Assembly (NCBI GenBank): GCA_019614645.1
Contig: JABWDB010000046.1
Span: 868,001-932,000 of the forward strand
Direction: 5' to 3'
Length of the DNA stretch: 64,000 nucleotides
Source: Stratiolaelaps scimitus
Taxonomy: Eukaryota > Arthropoda > Arachnida > Mesostigmata > Laelapidae
Part shown: positions 10,913-23,506 of the stretch, piece by piece
How positions within the stretch are numbered: position 1 is the first letter of the stretch
Layout: each line of letters opens with the position of its first letter
The notes under the pieces: generated by a model
Seen by the model: only the letters and a program-made list of their open reading frames with translations
The model's database searches: none
Told to the model about the DNA's origin: nothing
Position numbers and translations under genes: made by a program

Positions 10913-13900
10913 GCCAATAAATCCACTGAGCGCCTAATGTTTCAGCTTCCTTGAAATTCTACAGTGTTCAGTAGTCTTCCTGGCTATATTGCAATTATTA
11001 GAACCGACGGATACTCAGAGGCGCCCAGATTGACACAGTTGGCTCATAGCGGGAGAAATTACTAGTCGAGTCTTTGAATCATGGCTCGTCCTTGTTGGAA
11101 ATGTTCCCGTAATCGTATATATATATATATTTATATATATATTTTTTTGACAATTACTGTTTGCTTAACTTCGAACAGCTTGTGACACACAGTGCTTATT
11201 CAATCCCATCTAATAATGAGATGTCGTCGGTATTCTGTCGGCGAACACCGTAATCGTCACTTTTTAATCTCCGATAGCACTGTTTCTTCATGGATCGATC
11301 ACAATACGTATTCACAGCCATAAGGATTAAACCGCTCCAGCAGCACCTCTTCTCGTGGCCAAGTTGTATGCGAGGACATATCGAGGAAACATATTCGATA
11401 TATAGTTCCATTTGACATTTTGATTATATGAGCAAAAAAAAACGCCACCGTACGAGAAGCGGGATATGTTGCCGAGAAATCGTTGTGCCTGCCGGCAACA
11501 TGACACAGGAAACGTTTGACAGAGCGTCTCATTTGTGTGACATCCGTATGTATCTAGATCTGACATCCGGAACCACCGAGACGTGACCAGGGCGAAATTA
11601 CAGCAACCCCCAAACGCAAGTGTACAGTGAACAATGTAGAGGATGATTTTGTCACGTTATAAAATGAAATTCGTATCTATTTGTTCCTCTGAGTCAACAG
11701 CTGATTGTTTCGTTAGCGTTCTATCGTTGATTGCGTATGGCACTTCCTTTAACTAGGACTCACAGCGCGCATTCGAAATCGTGTTCATACAGATGGCATT
11801 CTGCCAAGCGCAGTAAATATTTACTTCAGATTTTTTAACAGCTATACGATGAGATGAGTATATGATCTAATGCAGGGTATCTTTGTGATGTCACCTTATA
11901 ATGTCCTTGGTGCGAGATACCCATAAACGTGGACTGTGCGCCGTATGTCCATTCTATTTATCAGATCAATCTGATAAACTATATCAATTGGGATCTTTTG
12001 CTGCGCGCGATGATGGACAGTTCGACAATGTTTGGTGAATGGTCTAGAGGACCTATGCCATAATTAGGTTTAAATGAACTGTATTGATGTCGGTTGTTAG
12101 CGGATCGATTTTAGAGGCATTTATTTTCTGCGTACAGCGCCAACCGTTTCAATCAAGATATTCATTCCTGATTGATTGAATTCATGTGTTCTTGATTGAT
12201 TTCGACCGTCCCAACAACAGATGGGAGAGTGTCTGTCCGTCGTCTCATCTTAGACACCCTGTGTACAACCTGGTGACTGCACAGACACTCGTAGCCTAAC
12301 TAAAGCGTATACTTATGCGCTTATACTTATGTAGTATTCGTGAAGGAAAGCAGTACCTCAACAGAGTAATTTAGCACTCACTTCATATCCGGACTCAAAC
12401 AAAAATTTGTGATATCTACAGGGTGTTCGTAAAGCCATTCAACCCATAGCAGAGTAATCAAACTTTGACGAGTTTGTTGGCAACCTTCCATACAACTTTA
12501 GCTTGTATATTCCTGTAAATACATCGTTAGTAGCGTGTATTTAAAATTTAAACTGGAACAGAAACAAGAAGCCCACAAAAATTTACCTCATAGGACTTCA
12601 CTCCGGTGGAACTATCTTGAGCCTCTAGTGAGCCTCAAAGCGCTGCGGGTTGTTCGAGTAATTGTGATCTCTGGACTTTTCTCTATTTTGATTTGAAATA
12701 CTCATTAGTGTCAACACTGATTGCACTACTCCAACGCCCCGTATTATGCTGTACGAATTCTTCTTCGTCAGAGTGAACCAAGCGACTTGTATGTTCGGAG
12801 ACCTCGAAATGTTGACAATATATTTGTTAAATTCTAAATGCTGATATATTGCTCACACAGCGAACTCACCACTCACGAGCCGAACCTAAGGTAACGGCCG
12901 TCATTACTCGACGTCTCAAGCTGGAGGCGTAATCCATAATTTGAAACAGAAAAGTTCACTATTACTTCTGCTAAAAACGATCAAACAATTATGTAACACA
13001 TAATTGTGCACGTCCGGTCAACGATTATCGTTTCACGAGTTCATGAGCACAGCTAAGTGGGATTTTATTAAGGTCAAATAAATTAAGGTGACCCTAATTA
13101 TTAAGCATCGAATACATTTCATTGCCTTCGGGGCACATCGGGCATGGGCTAGACGATGGACAAACCTAGTGTACCATAAATTTCCTCGCATATCTTCACC
13201 GTTGCCGTTCGTCGCCTTTATCTTCATCGGCTCCTCAGATCTAAGAGAGCACACCTTTGTGTTAAGATCTGTGACAAGAACTTTGTGTTAACATCTGGTT
13301 AAGATCGTATCACCCACTTCGTATCCGCATAAAGATCTGATACCGTTTATCTTGATCTTAACCTTCTGTAGGGGACCCGAATTGATTCTATTACAAACAG
13401 TATTTGCGCTAGAATCAAACGTGCGTAAAGGACTCTTTCATGGGTGGGGGGGGGGACTAGGAATTTAACTAATTATAAACGTTCGATCTTTGAATTGAAA
13501 AGAAAAGATGAAGAGGAAGATAAGGCATGAAAAGAGATAGAGCCGTGACTCTCTATCAATATGACATCTTGAATCTATTCTTCTCTCTAATTACTGACGA
13601 ATTGTCGTACTTTGCAAGACCCCTTTACTCTTACTAGATTTAACTAATTAGCTTTTCTATTTTGTGTCGTCGAGAGAAGGCGGCATCTCGCCGTTCGGTT
13701 TCGCGAATATTTCCAAAAAAAAATCTAAAAAATCATAACATTGCAAAAGCAAATCTTTCGACGGAAAACCTCTCAATTGTCTACAAAATGCGCCAGATAC
13801 CTAGAAGAGACGATGACATCGACGTTTATTTTAGGAGAAGAGATATTTTCTATTTATTTACAAGATGTCAATATACATATCGATTATTATAAATATTTAT

Positions 13901-15828
13901 TATTTAGTAGTTATTGATTATTAGAATAAATGTAACCGTCGTTGATATTGGTCACTATATTGTTACTTGGTTAATATTCGTCGCAATTAACATATCATGT
14001 ATTAGCTTATAATTGTTACGATGAATGTTGTTGTTGTTTTCCTTGTTTTGTTTAAATATGCTGTATATAACTATCATGAGTTCAATATGTTTCTATTTAT
14101 CTGTAGCTATACTCAGATGAATGCATTTGTTCATTCCTATTGGAAGGGCTGACCATGGCAACTGGCGACTCTGAATCTCAATCAACAACAGTAACAACAC
14201 CAACGACTGTTTAACACCGTTGAAAGCGATTGCGGCAGGACATTGCATTCATTGTTCGCCTCGTCCATAATCTGTTCCTACAGGGTCCTCCTGGCGATTT
14301 CGTGATGCGGGTCGATTGACGACCGCGGCACCACGAGCATCTCTTGTTCTTCTACTCAGTATCACTTCGTGTCTACTTGTGATTCGTCTGGGTGGACACT
14401 TCGGTCATAGCTCCCAGTGTTCACGATTAGTTAGTAGGCACTACTAGCTACAGACTATAGAAGCACAAACGTGATAGGATCTGTCCTTTGAATGGAGAGA
14501 GAGCGAGAGAGAGAGAGAGGAAAAAACAAAACAACTAGCAATTATGTATTGTTGATACTTGTTATATTTTCGATAGATGATTATATGTTGTCTTGTGGCA
14601 TCTACATTAAAGGGTCTCGTAAATAAATCGTCTTGTCGTCATCAAAGCTCTGTGGTTTTCCCACTAGCTATTGAGTGACGTCTGCCTCTCGTGGGTTATG
14701 CTCGCGCTGAAACAATGTTAAATGTGCTAGATGGTTGTACGTACACAGCGCATAAATCGACTGACTAATGTCGGCTATGCTGAGTAGTTTGCTATTACGC
14801 TTGCAGGATACGCTCTTGAAATATCTGACCGCGTCCTAATGGAAGCACGATGGTGGCTGGTGAATTTGAGCACTAATTTGTTACTCTTGAAAGATTAGTC
14901 GAACTCTCGATTTGCAACTAACCCCTAAAACGAAGGGGTCAGAATGATCGAACGCTATAAAGGCTTAGAAATACAACTCGAGTTAATTACTATTTCATTA
15001 TTATGTTAACAATTGCTCTGGGAAGTAATGTAGTTTAGGTGTACAGATGAGCAGATCGTGTACTCTGGCCTCTCGAAACAGCCGGTGTCTCAGCTTAAAC
15101 GGGGCCAGGCAAATGATCATTGACTTGTAGGGACCCCAAACCACAACTAACTAACTATCGTTCATAGATGAGATAAAAATATCGCCTTAAATAGAGGCTT
15201 TCCACAAGAGCAAGTAAAAATATATATGTATATATATATATTATATAATATGTACTCAAGTTGTGCTTCTATCGGTGGCAGATCAAACATCGCATACGGA
15301 TTGCAGCATCTACGTGATTACCTCTCTTGTCTCATCTATTTGAACCTATTTAGCAAAGCGAAAGCACTGGTACAGCTGTTAAATACAATATATCTAAGGG
15401 CTAAGCGATTCGTTCGCGGTAAGAATCGATTTCATTTCATACTAGTGGTCATTAGATGCGTATTTAAATTACTTTTGACTGGAATTGAGACATTTGTAGA
15501 TAGTGGTAAGAATGGGAGAATATGAGCAGTGCGGAATCGAGTCAAATGTATACTTTAGCATGTACATGCTGGAATATGCTTTTAATATTCGCTGTTAGTC
15601 CTAGCTTGATTTTTCATAAAACCCCATCCAGCTGCTAGACAATGCCTCTCTTGAGGGAGATCAGGCTTATTTCAGTTCAGATCAAGGCTAATAGCCGTAT
15701 CGCAACTAAAAACAAATAGTTATCGATTAATTCAGGGATGGCTTCGTATAACTGTAACTTTTTTTTACAATTGTACGATTGAGCGCTCAAGTACCTCAAT
15801 TTTGAACCTCGCTCGGTTTATACATATA
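10913..15828. other. AT-rich intergenic or intronic DNA, no supported gene
   Basis: Contains short (TA)n tracts, a G run at 13446-13455 and a GA-rich tract at 14492-14520. A possible mini-exon on the minus strand near 13239-13163 follows a good acceptor (GTGCTCTCTTAG) and encodes SEEPMKIKATNGNG-type sequence, but its donor is poor. Near 14155 an ATG in good context opens only 19 codons. Confidence 0.4.
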
Positions 15829-16049
15829 CAGTGCTGTGCATAAGCTTAACAGCCCCCTATATTTCAACAAATCGTTACAAAGTATACACATTTGAGACAT
15901 TTATTTTGTATCAGATTAATGTACGTGTCAAATAACATACACACCACAAAGAACAGCGCATATGACGGCGCACACAGCTTGCTACAATGAAATGTGTCAT
16001 ATTTAGGTTGTGCAAAAGGATAACGCACCCACAGTTATCGAGTGTTCTC
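15829..16049. repeat. left terminal inverted repeat of the Tc3-like element
   Basis: 221 bp, inverted copy at 17181-17402. It starts at the TA dinucleotide and ends at GAGTGTTCTC. Confidence 0.9.
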
Positions 16050-16078
16050 ACTCAATAATTCTCATTTTCTTGTGCTAA

Positions 16079-17140
16079 TCAGTACCGTGTGGCCCTGCCC
16101 TTGCTAATTATAACGTCAAAAACTCGGTTTGGCATACTATCAACGAGATTTAGCAGGATCTGGTCGCTGACACCTTCCCAGGTCTCCAACAACGCCTCTC
16201 GTAATGCTTCCACGGATGTATACTGTCGATTCGGGGCATATACTCGTCGGACAAGAATGCCCCAGAGGTTCTCCATCGGGTTGACATAAGAAGAACATGC
16301 TGGCTACTCTAGGGTTTCAATGCCATGCCATTCGAACCACGCACGTGTACTAGCGCTGACGTGAATTGAAGCGTTAGCTTGTTAGAAAACAATTGGCAGT
16401 CGGTAAAATCTACTACTAAATTGTAGTAGGTTGTTGGTCAACATCTGCTGATAGTCCTCGCTATTCATTCGAAATAAAATGAAAGCGAATCCAAGTTTGC
16501 AAAGCTCCCCAACCCATAAAGCACTCTCCGCCGAACAGGTGCTTCGAGAAGTACCGTGACTCTCTACGTACATCATGCCAGTAACCGTTAAATCCATCTA
16601 GCCCATCCAAATTTAACTTATTCTCGTCACTGAAGACGATTTGAAACAGCATAGTACCTTTTAGGTAGATGTGCACCCTCAGGATACTATTTAAAAAATG
16701 TTGCCCCAATATTCATCAATGTCCTGTCTCCGTCCATATTGTTGCTTGCGAAGTTTAGTTGGGCAGTCACGTGGCGTTGTTGATGACGAGGTATTGTTTT
16801 CATTTGTGCCCGTATGATCTGAGGATAACGCTTAATTGTCTTTAAAACTGTTGACCTATGTACCTGAAGGTTTAACCCTTGCCCGATTGCTTCACAACTT
16901 ATGGGCGAATTCGAGACCAATCGACAGATATGCATGGCAGTTCGCTGGCTGTACTTTCGTGGACGTCCTTTAGACTTATTAGTACCATACGTCGACGGAC
17001 TGCGTCAATAATTTTGCACCACGTGACGATTTCTGCCAATTTCTCTGGCAATTGCAGCCTGGGTCTTTCCTGCTCGGTATAAAGCAGTAATATCTGCTTT
17101 CTCTGTATTAGTAAGGCTCGAAGAGTGTCCTATGACTACA
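16079..17140 (-). pseudogene. Tc3-like transposase pseudogene
   Basis: Cut-and-paste transposase relic, read on the minus strand. The N-terminal helix-turn-helix is visible (LTNTEKADITALYRAGK, then AIAREIGRNR), followed by an in-frame TGA and a frame change. A second DNA-binding segment contains GRPRKYSQR and a third FSDENKLNLDGLDGFNGYW, with the first catalytic Asp preserved. At the second catalytic site the usual DNA becomes ANA near 16377, so that acidic residue is lost, and a TAG replaces a Trp codon soon after. The C-terminal NPMENLWG block keeps its Glu and the frame ends at TGA 16081-16079. Several stops, shifts and the lost acidic residue make it inactive. Confidence 0.9.
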
Positions 17141-17180
17141 GTACAGCTTGAATGCTCAACACCAACTGGATTAATTTAGC

Positions 17181-17402
17181 GAGAACACTCGATAACTGTG
17201 GGTGCGTTAACCTTTTGCACAACCGAAATATGACACATTTCATTGTAGCAAGCTGTGTGCGCCGTCATATGCGCTGTTCATTGTGGTGTGTATGTTATTT
17301 GATACGTACATTAATCCGATACAGAATAAATGTTTCAAATGTGTATTCTTTGCAACGATTTGTTGAAATATAGGGGGTCCGTTAAGCTTATGCACAGAAC
17401 TG
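17181..17402. repeat. right terminal inverted repeat of the Tc3-like element
   Basis: 222 bp, reverse complement of 15829-16049 with about a dozen differences; followed directly by the TA duplication. Confidence 0.9.
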
Positions 17403-17404
17403 TA

Positions 17405-18853
17405 TATATAGTGGCAATAGAGCACCTGTGCATCTAGCGATGACCATCACGTTCGTAAATTTCCCATCTAAAAACGCGTGTTTTTTAGAAACGAATGCCA
17501 GGTATCATCATGGCACATTGCCCTCGATCATATGGGCTGTCTATTCGATACGCCAATCAGCACTAGCTTTATCAGCAGTTACAAAATATGTTTTGTAATG
17601 ATTATATATATATATATATACGTATGTGTACGTGCTGGTGCGACGTTATTTGGTGCACGTACTCAAGTCTCTCTTCAGCCAACAGCGAGGCAAGTATCTT
17701 TAGGGCGACGTTGATTGGGCAAGTTAGATGCGGTACGCAACAATACCAATATTGGTTATTATATAATGTTTACTTGAACGTTAGCTAAAAATATGGCTGA
17801 ATATGGGAATTTCTCCTTAGTCAATAATATTCCTTCTCATCATATATAGTCGTATACCCTACCCCTTAGAACCTCCGGGGTAGAAAGAAGTTTCGTGAAT
17901 GACACTCTGCTTCATCGATACCTCAAGTACACTGTACCCGACAGTTTCGCAGTACGTCGAAACCTATCGCCCAGAGACATGATCATATCATTTTTAATTC
18001 TACGTTTTACAACAACTCGCATAATTTGTCCAGCTAATTTTCAGGAAACGTAGCCTTTTAGAACATGGTCGGACTCTGACACTGAAAACGAAAACTATAA
18101 TAATAGTTGCAAGAATCCAGCCATTCAAATGACAACTCATTTCAGACGTGTATGGCCTTGTAGAAATTGCTGGTGGTTTTCTGAGAAGAAAGCTTCGCTT
18201 GGTAGAGGAATTCGTTGTCACGTCTAACCCAATATCCTCGTAGAGCCCTTACTGCGCGTAATGTGGGCACCAACATCCACCCTTTGAAAGGCGCACTAGG
18301 TATTATATATATATATATATATCTCCCCCCCCTATACCCCCCATAATCCCTAGAAATAATTCCTAATTACTGTATGTTTGAATAAATAACTTATTGTTTT
18401 TCTTATATATATGTATATAACGATATTCTCATAGTCTCTTTGTCTAGGCTGAGTGATATATATATATATATATATATAATATATTATATTGTGTATGTTG
18501 TCGCGCTACGATTGTGGAGTATGGTTGTGCTGTCGTTTTCGTACATTAGGGTTGATGGTTAAACGAAATGTTGTGATAAAGACTTTCTTTCCTAAGGTCG
18601 GATTTTATGTCGGAATTTAACACCGTCTATGAACACTGTAACGTAATTGACATCGGTGGCTGCACAGCTTAGCAAGAGCTCACAGGAAAACAGAGGATAT
18701 TCAAAAGGGTTCCAATACGGTGGCAAAAAAAGTCCCGCGATCCAGCGACGTGTTATAGGGTATGTTTCTCTACATAATTCAGGCAACAGTTGTGCCCCCG
18801 TGAACGAACGTTATAGAGCTGTAATTAATTTGATCACTAGCTAATTGATTTGA
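17405..18853. other. AT-rich sequence, microsatellites
   Basis: Contains (TA)n tracts near 17605-17620, 18303-18321 and 18457-18477. No supported gene. Confidence 0.5.
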
Positions 18854-19107
18854 TTACAGCAGGTATCCGGGTACCCGTTGTAAATGTGGTCTCTTCTGAT
18901 TAACGTGTTTAGAGTTTTTTTTTTGATGAATATACACCGTAGAGCAACGTTTCAGAGAATGTGTAGCCCACAATATGATAATCGTGTTCTTCCTCAAAAT
19001 GAAAAAAATACGAGAATATTTCATGCCACCATAATGCTTGGAACGTGTTTCGAAGGGTTGGATCCACTCTTCACGTAGATTCCGAAGGTAATGATAACAA
19101 TTCACCT

Positions 19108-19284
19108 GAATAGCACAGGTGGCCTCTAAGGTTAAGTCTTCTGTATTTGAATAGCCGCTCAATTGTATGATTCGCTCCGATTGAGTACCCGCCAAAGATG
19201 CATCCGACTTGACACGCCGATCAAACGAATATGTCAATGTTCTGTTCAATCGTCTTGGCGGCCCACACGGCTCCGTGGTCAATG
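19108..19284 (-). CDS. possible internal exon, unrecognised
   Basis: On the minus strand an acceptor (TTTTCACTAG) ends at 19285. The following frame runs open past a donor-like CAG/GTGAAT near 19107. The encoded stretch includes PCGPPRRLNRTLTYSFDRR and LTLEATCAIQ. No family is recognised and no partner exon was found, so this is a weak call from splice signals plus an open frame. Confidence 0.2.
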
Positions 19285-19285
19285 C

Positions 19286-19563
19286 TAGTGAAAATATAGG
19301 CGAACGCTTATGATAAGGGAAATCTTACATTACGACAGCAAATAGGCTGATGCTTTAAGCCTTACTCAATCGGTCAAGGTCATTTCTCAGAAAACAGGGA
19401 ACCTTAACGAAGAGGGTCGAGTGACCACGGTCAGTCAACTTTAATTATCACTTATCTCTATCACAGCGGGACAGTTTTATTAATTTTAGATAAGATATCA
19501 CGTTTAGTGATAGCCAGATTGGAGTTAAGTAGTTCTTAGATCGACTCCAATAGGACTCCATTA

Positions 19564-19596
<33 letters not shown>

Positions 19597-20940
19597 TATA
19601 CCCTCATAAATGATAGGGAAAATAAACTCTACAATGGTTGACAGTAGGTATATAAGAGCAAATTACAGCCCCTTCTCCCAAGTTGTCGGTACAGATGTGG
19701 TGGATAAATAGTGAAACGAAAAAAAAAACGCTAAAAAATACTTAGAAATTTCCCAGCTCATTGTCAGCCAAAATAAATCCTATATCACAGAAACTCCACT
19801 CTACCTGTATGCTTGAAACAACAAAGATTCAGTTCGTTCCCAACGTCTCATCACCGTTGGCAACGCATCGCTAGCGGATCTCAGCGGCGAGAGGTTGCCG
19901 TTCCTCAAAGAAGGTCGCCATTTGAGTTAAAGCAGCGAGCGACTTAGATTGACTGGTCACCAATCAGCAGCTCATAGCAAATGAACCGACTGACACCGTC
20001 GCCTACGTGAAACGTCTAACTCCACGACGTGTTTACGTTTTTTACGTTTTCTTCCGCTCCCTGGCTCTAATTTCCAGTGTGAACCTATTGCCTCTGTGCG
20101 TGAAATACGTTATCTAAGTAACGTGTTTTCTAAGTGACACGGGGTTCCTAACATATCGGGGTGGTCCTTGGCGTTCGGTAATTCCTACTCTTCTTCCATG
20201 AGCGTCGTGTTTGTCGCCAGCTCACAATGATAGCTAGCCAGCTCGTTCTCGGCATCAGTAACAACAATAACAAAAAAAATCAAATGTTGTACTCAAATGC
20301 GAGAGAGAGAGAGGCAATACATATATTTATATATATATATAAATTGTGATATTTAAATCAATCGTCATTTGTTCTCTGCTTGCCCGCTGCGAAGTGCGTG
20401 CGTATTGTCTTACGTGAGGTGAATTTGATTCAGCGTTATGTGTAACACTTTATTGGAAATCACATCATTGCGAGCGATTATGGGCGAGAATATCTGAGAA
20501 TTCTGATAGTGTCCTATAGTAGCTTCTTGATTATCATTTACATCCGACATTTGATTGATCTGTTGATTTATTTATAGATTTTTGATGATGTCTTCAGTAG
20601 TGACAATAAGCCTCGTTAGGTTTTACCTCGTCCTCATCATTTGAGCGCGCAAAGGGGGTCTTCGCATGGCCCAAACACGGTGGGCCATGTGCCTGGCAGG
20701 AAGAAATACGCCACACATGCGTACAGACATGCTATACAGCACGTTCCTGAAATTGCATGAGACAAAATATCGGTATATGCTGTCAGTAGCCAAAACTCGA
20801 TTTAAAACAAGCACTGAGAGGGGGAAGGTATTGTGATTTTTCTATGGAAAATCGACTACAGAACGCATTTGTTTCTGCATTTGCATCTTCTGTAGAAGGT
20901 TCTACTCAATGCAAAGTTATAACGGATATGACTTGTTGGT
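19286..20940. other. no supported gene
   Basis: A (TA)n tract lies at about 19563-19600 and a GC-richer patch at 19840-20110 contains a CCAAT motif near 19969; the patch could be a promoter but nothing coding was recognised beside it. Confidence 0.4.
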
Positions 20941-21006
20941 ATATATATATATAATATGTTATTTATACAGCATTATAATATATTATTATATACATATATC
21001 CACAAG

Positions 21007-21163
21007 CATGAATACGTATCTGGAATCGTATACCTCCGCACGCGACGGCAAACGTATCAACGGCACGCTCCCGGAGAACCATACGACGCCACCGACGCTT
21101 CGAGACGATCTGATTGGCGGTGACCAGACCGACCATCTGGAGGGTGTCCACCTCCGAAAGTGA
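21007..21163. CDS. coding-like GC-rich island, strand unresolved
   Basis: About 150 bp with strong GC bias in AT-rich surroundings. On the plus strand an ATG at 21009 opens 51 codons with mostly G/C third positions, ending GDQTDHLEGVHLRK then TGA at 21161-21163. On the minus strand the same DNA is open in a frame reading TLQMVGLVTANQIVSKRRW, with a good donor (GAG/GTATAC) near 21033. One strand is probably an exon; I cannot decide which, and no family is recognised. Confidence 0.3.
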
Positions 21164-22211
21164 TTGCGTATGCCTGCGTAATCGTCCACGAGATCGATTA
21201 CATTGGTAATTAACTAATAATTAAGGGTAGGCGACATGCAATCAGTAAATGATGTGTGCAATACGTTTTTTTGACCAGGACAAAACAGCAGACCTCATCA
21301 TTGCTCATCAGCAAACCTCAAGCATGCCAAGTAGCATTAGTGGCCGTGACACGGTGCTACGCACGTACGTTTGAAAATATATGAAAAACAAATTGCAGAT
21401 TATACTTTATTGACACAATTTGCGCATAGAGGTCGTCATGCGGAAACAAAAATGTATCTCTCTTTGTTGCTACAGCTGCAATCTCGCAATGCCACTGCGA
21501 AACGTTCATTGACCGTAGCACGGTGCGATCAATATACATATTACGATGGCACAAAATCACCAAACAGGGATTCATATCTTGCACATTCACACAAATTATA
21601 CCTTAAGAGGCCGTAAAAAAAACCAGAAACAGGGATAGTCTCATGTGTTTCGGATTCTGCAACAAACCGGTGTGAATGAAATATGTAGATAACACATAAC
21701 AGTTCAAAGCAAAAAAGAGATTGCTACAAATATCCTCGTTAAGGTACCAATTAAAATAAGTCAGCGCATATAATTTTATAGCGGGAGTTGTCGACCCATT
21801 TTGCACAGACAAGTGTATCATTCGTTAAGCGGATGGGGAATGGACATTCAGGTAGCCAGAAGGAAACGCCTCACTTCGGAAGAGAGACATTACCAAGAAA
21901 ATGCAGTTATTAAATTTGAAACTGACCTCCTAAGACATTCTTCGAGGAGGTCTGCGCTACGCCTGCGCACCATATTTTGATCCTTAGCCATATGAGCGAT
22001 CTCGTCCATATGTAAGCTATGACGCGTAATCACCTAGAAAATCACATAGACAATCATGGAAGATCGTACTTATTATCTATATACCATTCTCTATTCAGGC
22101 ACTGCGTTGGCTTCAGCATATTGTTCAATATTATAACATCTCGCTATGAAGATTATCGTTGTGTATTATATATATACGTATATATATATACTATTTTCTT
22201 TTACATGTAAG
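21164..22211. other. 3' flank of the minus-strand gene, nothing else recognised
   Basis: AT-rich. A minus-strand AATAAA at 21411-21406 could end transcripts of the gene whose stop lies at 22214-22212. Confidence 0.35.
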
Positions 22212-23506
22212 TCATGTCTCGCCTACCTCTGCTGAGTGAGCCCTCCAGACGCCGTCTGGCATACTGCAATGGTCTCGATATGGCGGCGGATGAAGATCCA
22301 TACTACGCATATGCAAAATGTCCATCTCACTCTGGCCGGGTACGTCGAGCAACTCTCGAGAACAGCGCCTGCTGTTGGCGCTCCACACGAGTGGCGTGCC
22401 CTGTCCGTGACCCCCGCCCATTGAGTCCAGTGAGCCCGCGCTGCTAAGCTCGCTGCGAAAGCTCAACATTGAGCTAAGTGGCCCCGCAGACTCACCACCT
22501 CTGCTACTGCTGCTTCGGCCTTCTTCCAGGCGGCGCTGATCGACGGAGCTACTCCCCAGTGCGGTGCGATGGACCTGCTCACCGAAAGCCGCACCCCCAG
22601 GAGCGAGGCTACCCCCAGTGGCGCTGCTGCCACCACCGGCCGCAATCGCAAACGGACCCATCCATGTGGCGGTCGTCCGACGGTGACGCGGCGAGTCACT
22701 GCTGAGAAATTCTGATGGCGGCGTCGGGAAGTCGAGGCAAAGTGTCTGTGGGCGGGCGCTACGCTGCGGAGGCGTCGTCACAACAGCGAGATGGTTACTG
22801 CTACCACTGGCGACGTCTCCATCGACACCGCCATTGCTGCTAACGGCAGCACCGCGATTCATCTGCTCAACGTCTTGGGTGCTTCTGCCGCCGGGGCTAG
22901 TGCTGCTACTACCACCTCGACCACAACTGCCAATACTTCCAGAACCAGCATCCTGACCAAGCAGGTGGCAGTCAGTGGGTGGCGCAAGCCAGTCGGACGG
23001 GATTGGGGCCTCATCGCCGATATCGCCTCCCTGCCGAAGCCAATCGGACAGAGGACGGTGAGGCCCATCGGGGCAGGACAATCCATTCTTCGACCACGTC
23101 CCGCCGTCGCTTTGCCACTTCTTCTGCTCGTGGGGATGGTGACTGGTAAGTATCGGCTGATAGTTCCCTCGGAGCTGTTGTGTATGTGGCTGTTGTTGAT
23201 GCTGCTGCTGTTGTTGATGCTGCTGCTGCTGTTGTTGTTGCTGAGGATGATGATGGTAGCACTCACGTTGATGATCATGGTCATGGGTTTGCTGGTTCAG
23301 TATACTACTATTGCTGCCGTTGTTGTGTGCGTGGGCGGACGTTCTGTATACAGGTCGATGCTGCCTGCTTGCTGGGATATTTGGCTGGCCTTTGTAGCTA
23401 TGAGGAGAAGCAGTTTGCTGATATTGAGGCTGATGATGCTGTCGGTGCCGGACCGCATCGTGGCCTCGTGGCGACGGTGGGGGCGAGTAGCCTGGTGGCG
23501 ACTCAT
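22212..23506 (-). CDS. large terminal exon (exon D) of the 600-residue protein
   Basis: The strongest single piece of the gene. The frame stays open for 430 codons after an acceptor (ATCGCTTTCCAG) to TGA at 22214-22212. GC content is far above the surroundings and CAG/CAA and CAC/CAT codons are mixed, as in a maintained protein tract. The region includes SDWLRQGGDIGDEAPIPSDW, a TLCLDFPTPPSEF patch and a C-terminal HPPPYRDH. A donor-like GAG/GTAGGC at 22227 leaves open that the exon is spliced onward just before the stop. The opposite strand is also open over 276 codons here but gives an unlikely Leu/Val/Met-rich product and is treated as a shadow. Confidence 0.75.

Larger units (their letters stand above)
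15829..17402 (-). mobile_element. Tc3-like DNA transposon with long terminal inverted repeats
   Basis: A complete but dead element of 1574 bp, flanked on both sides by the TA target duplication of Tc1/mariner elements (15827-15828 and 17403-17404). Its terminal inverted repeats, 15829-16049 and 17181-17402, begin CAGTGCTGTGCATAAGC and CAGTTCTGTGCATAAGC and agree at roughly 94% of positions by eye. Between them lies a minus-strand transposase relic. Confidence 0.92.

Noticed and set aside
18854..19282. 142-codon minus-strand frame as one protein
   Set aside because: It reads through a donor-like site into a Lys/Ile/Phe-rich tail; only the first part was kept, as a weak exon candidate.
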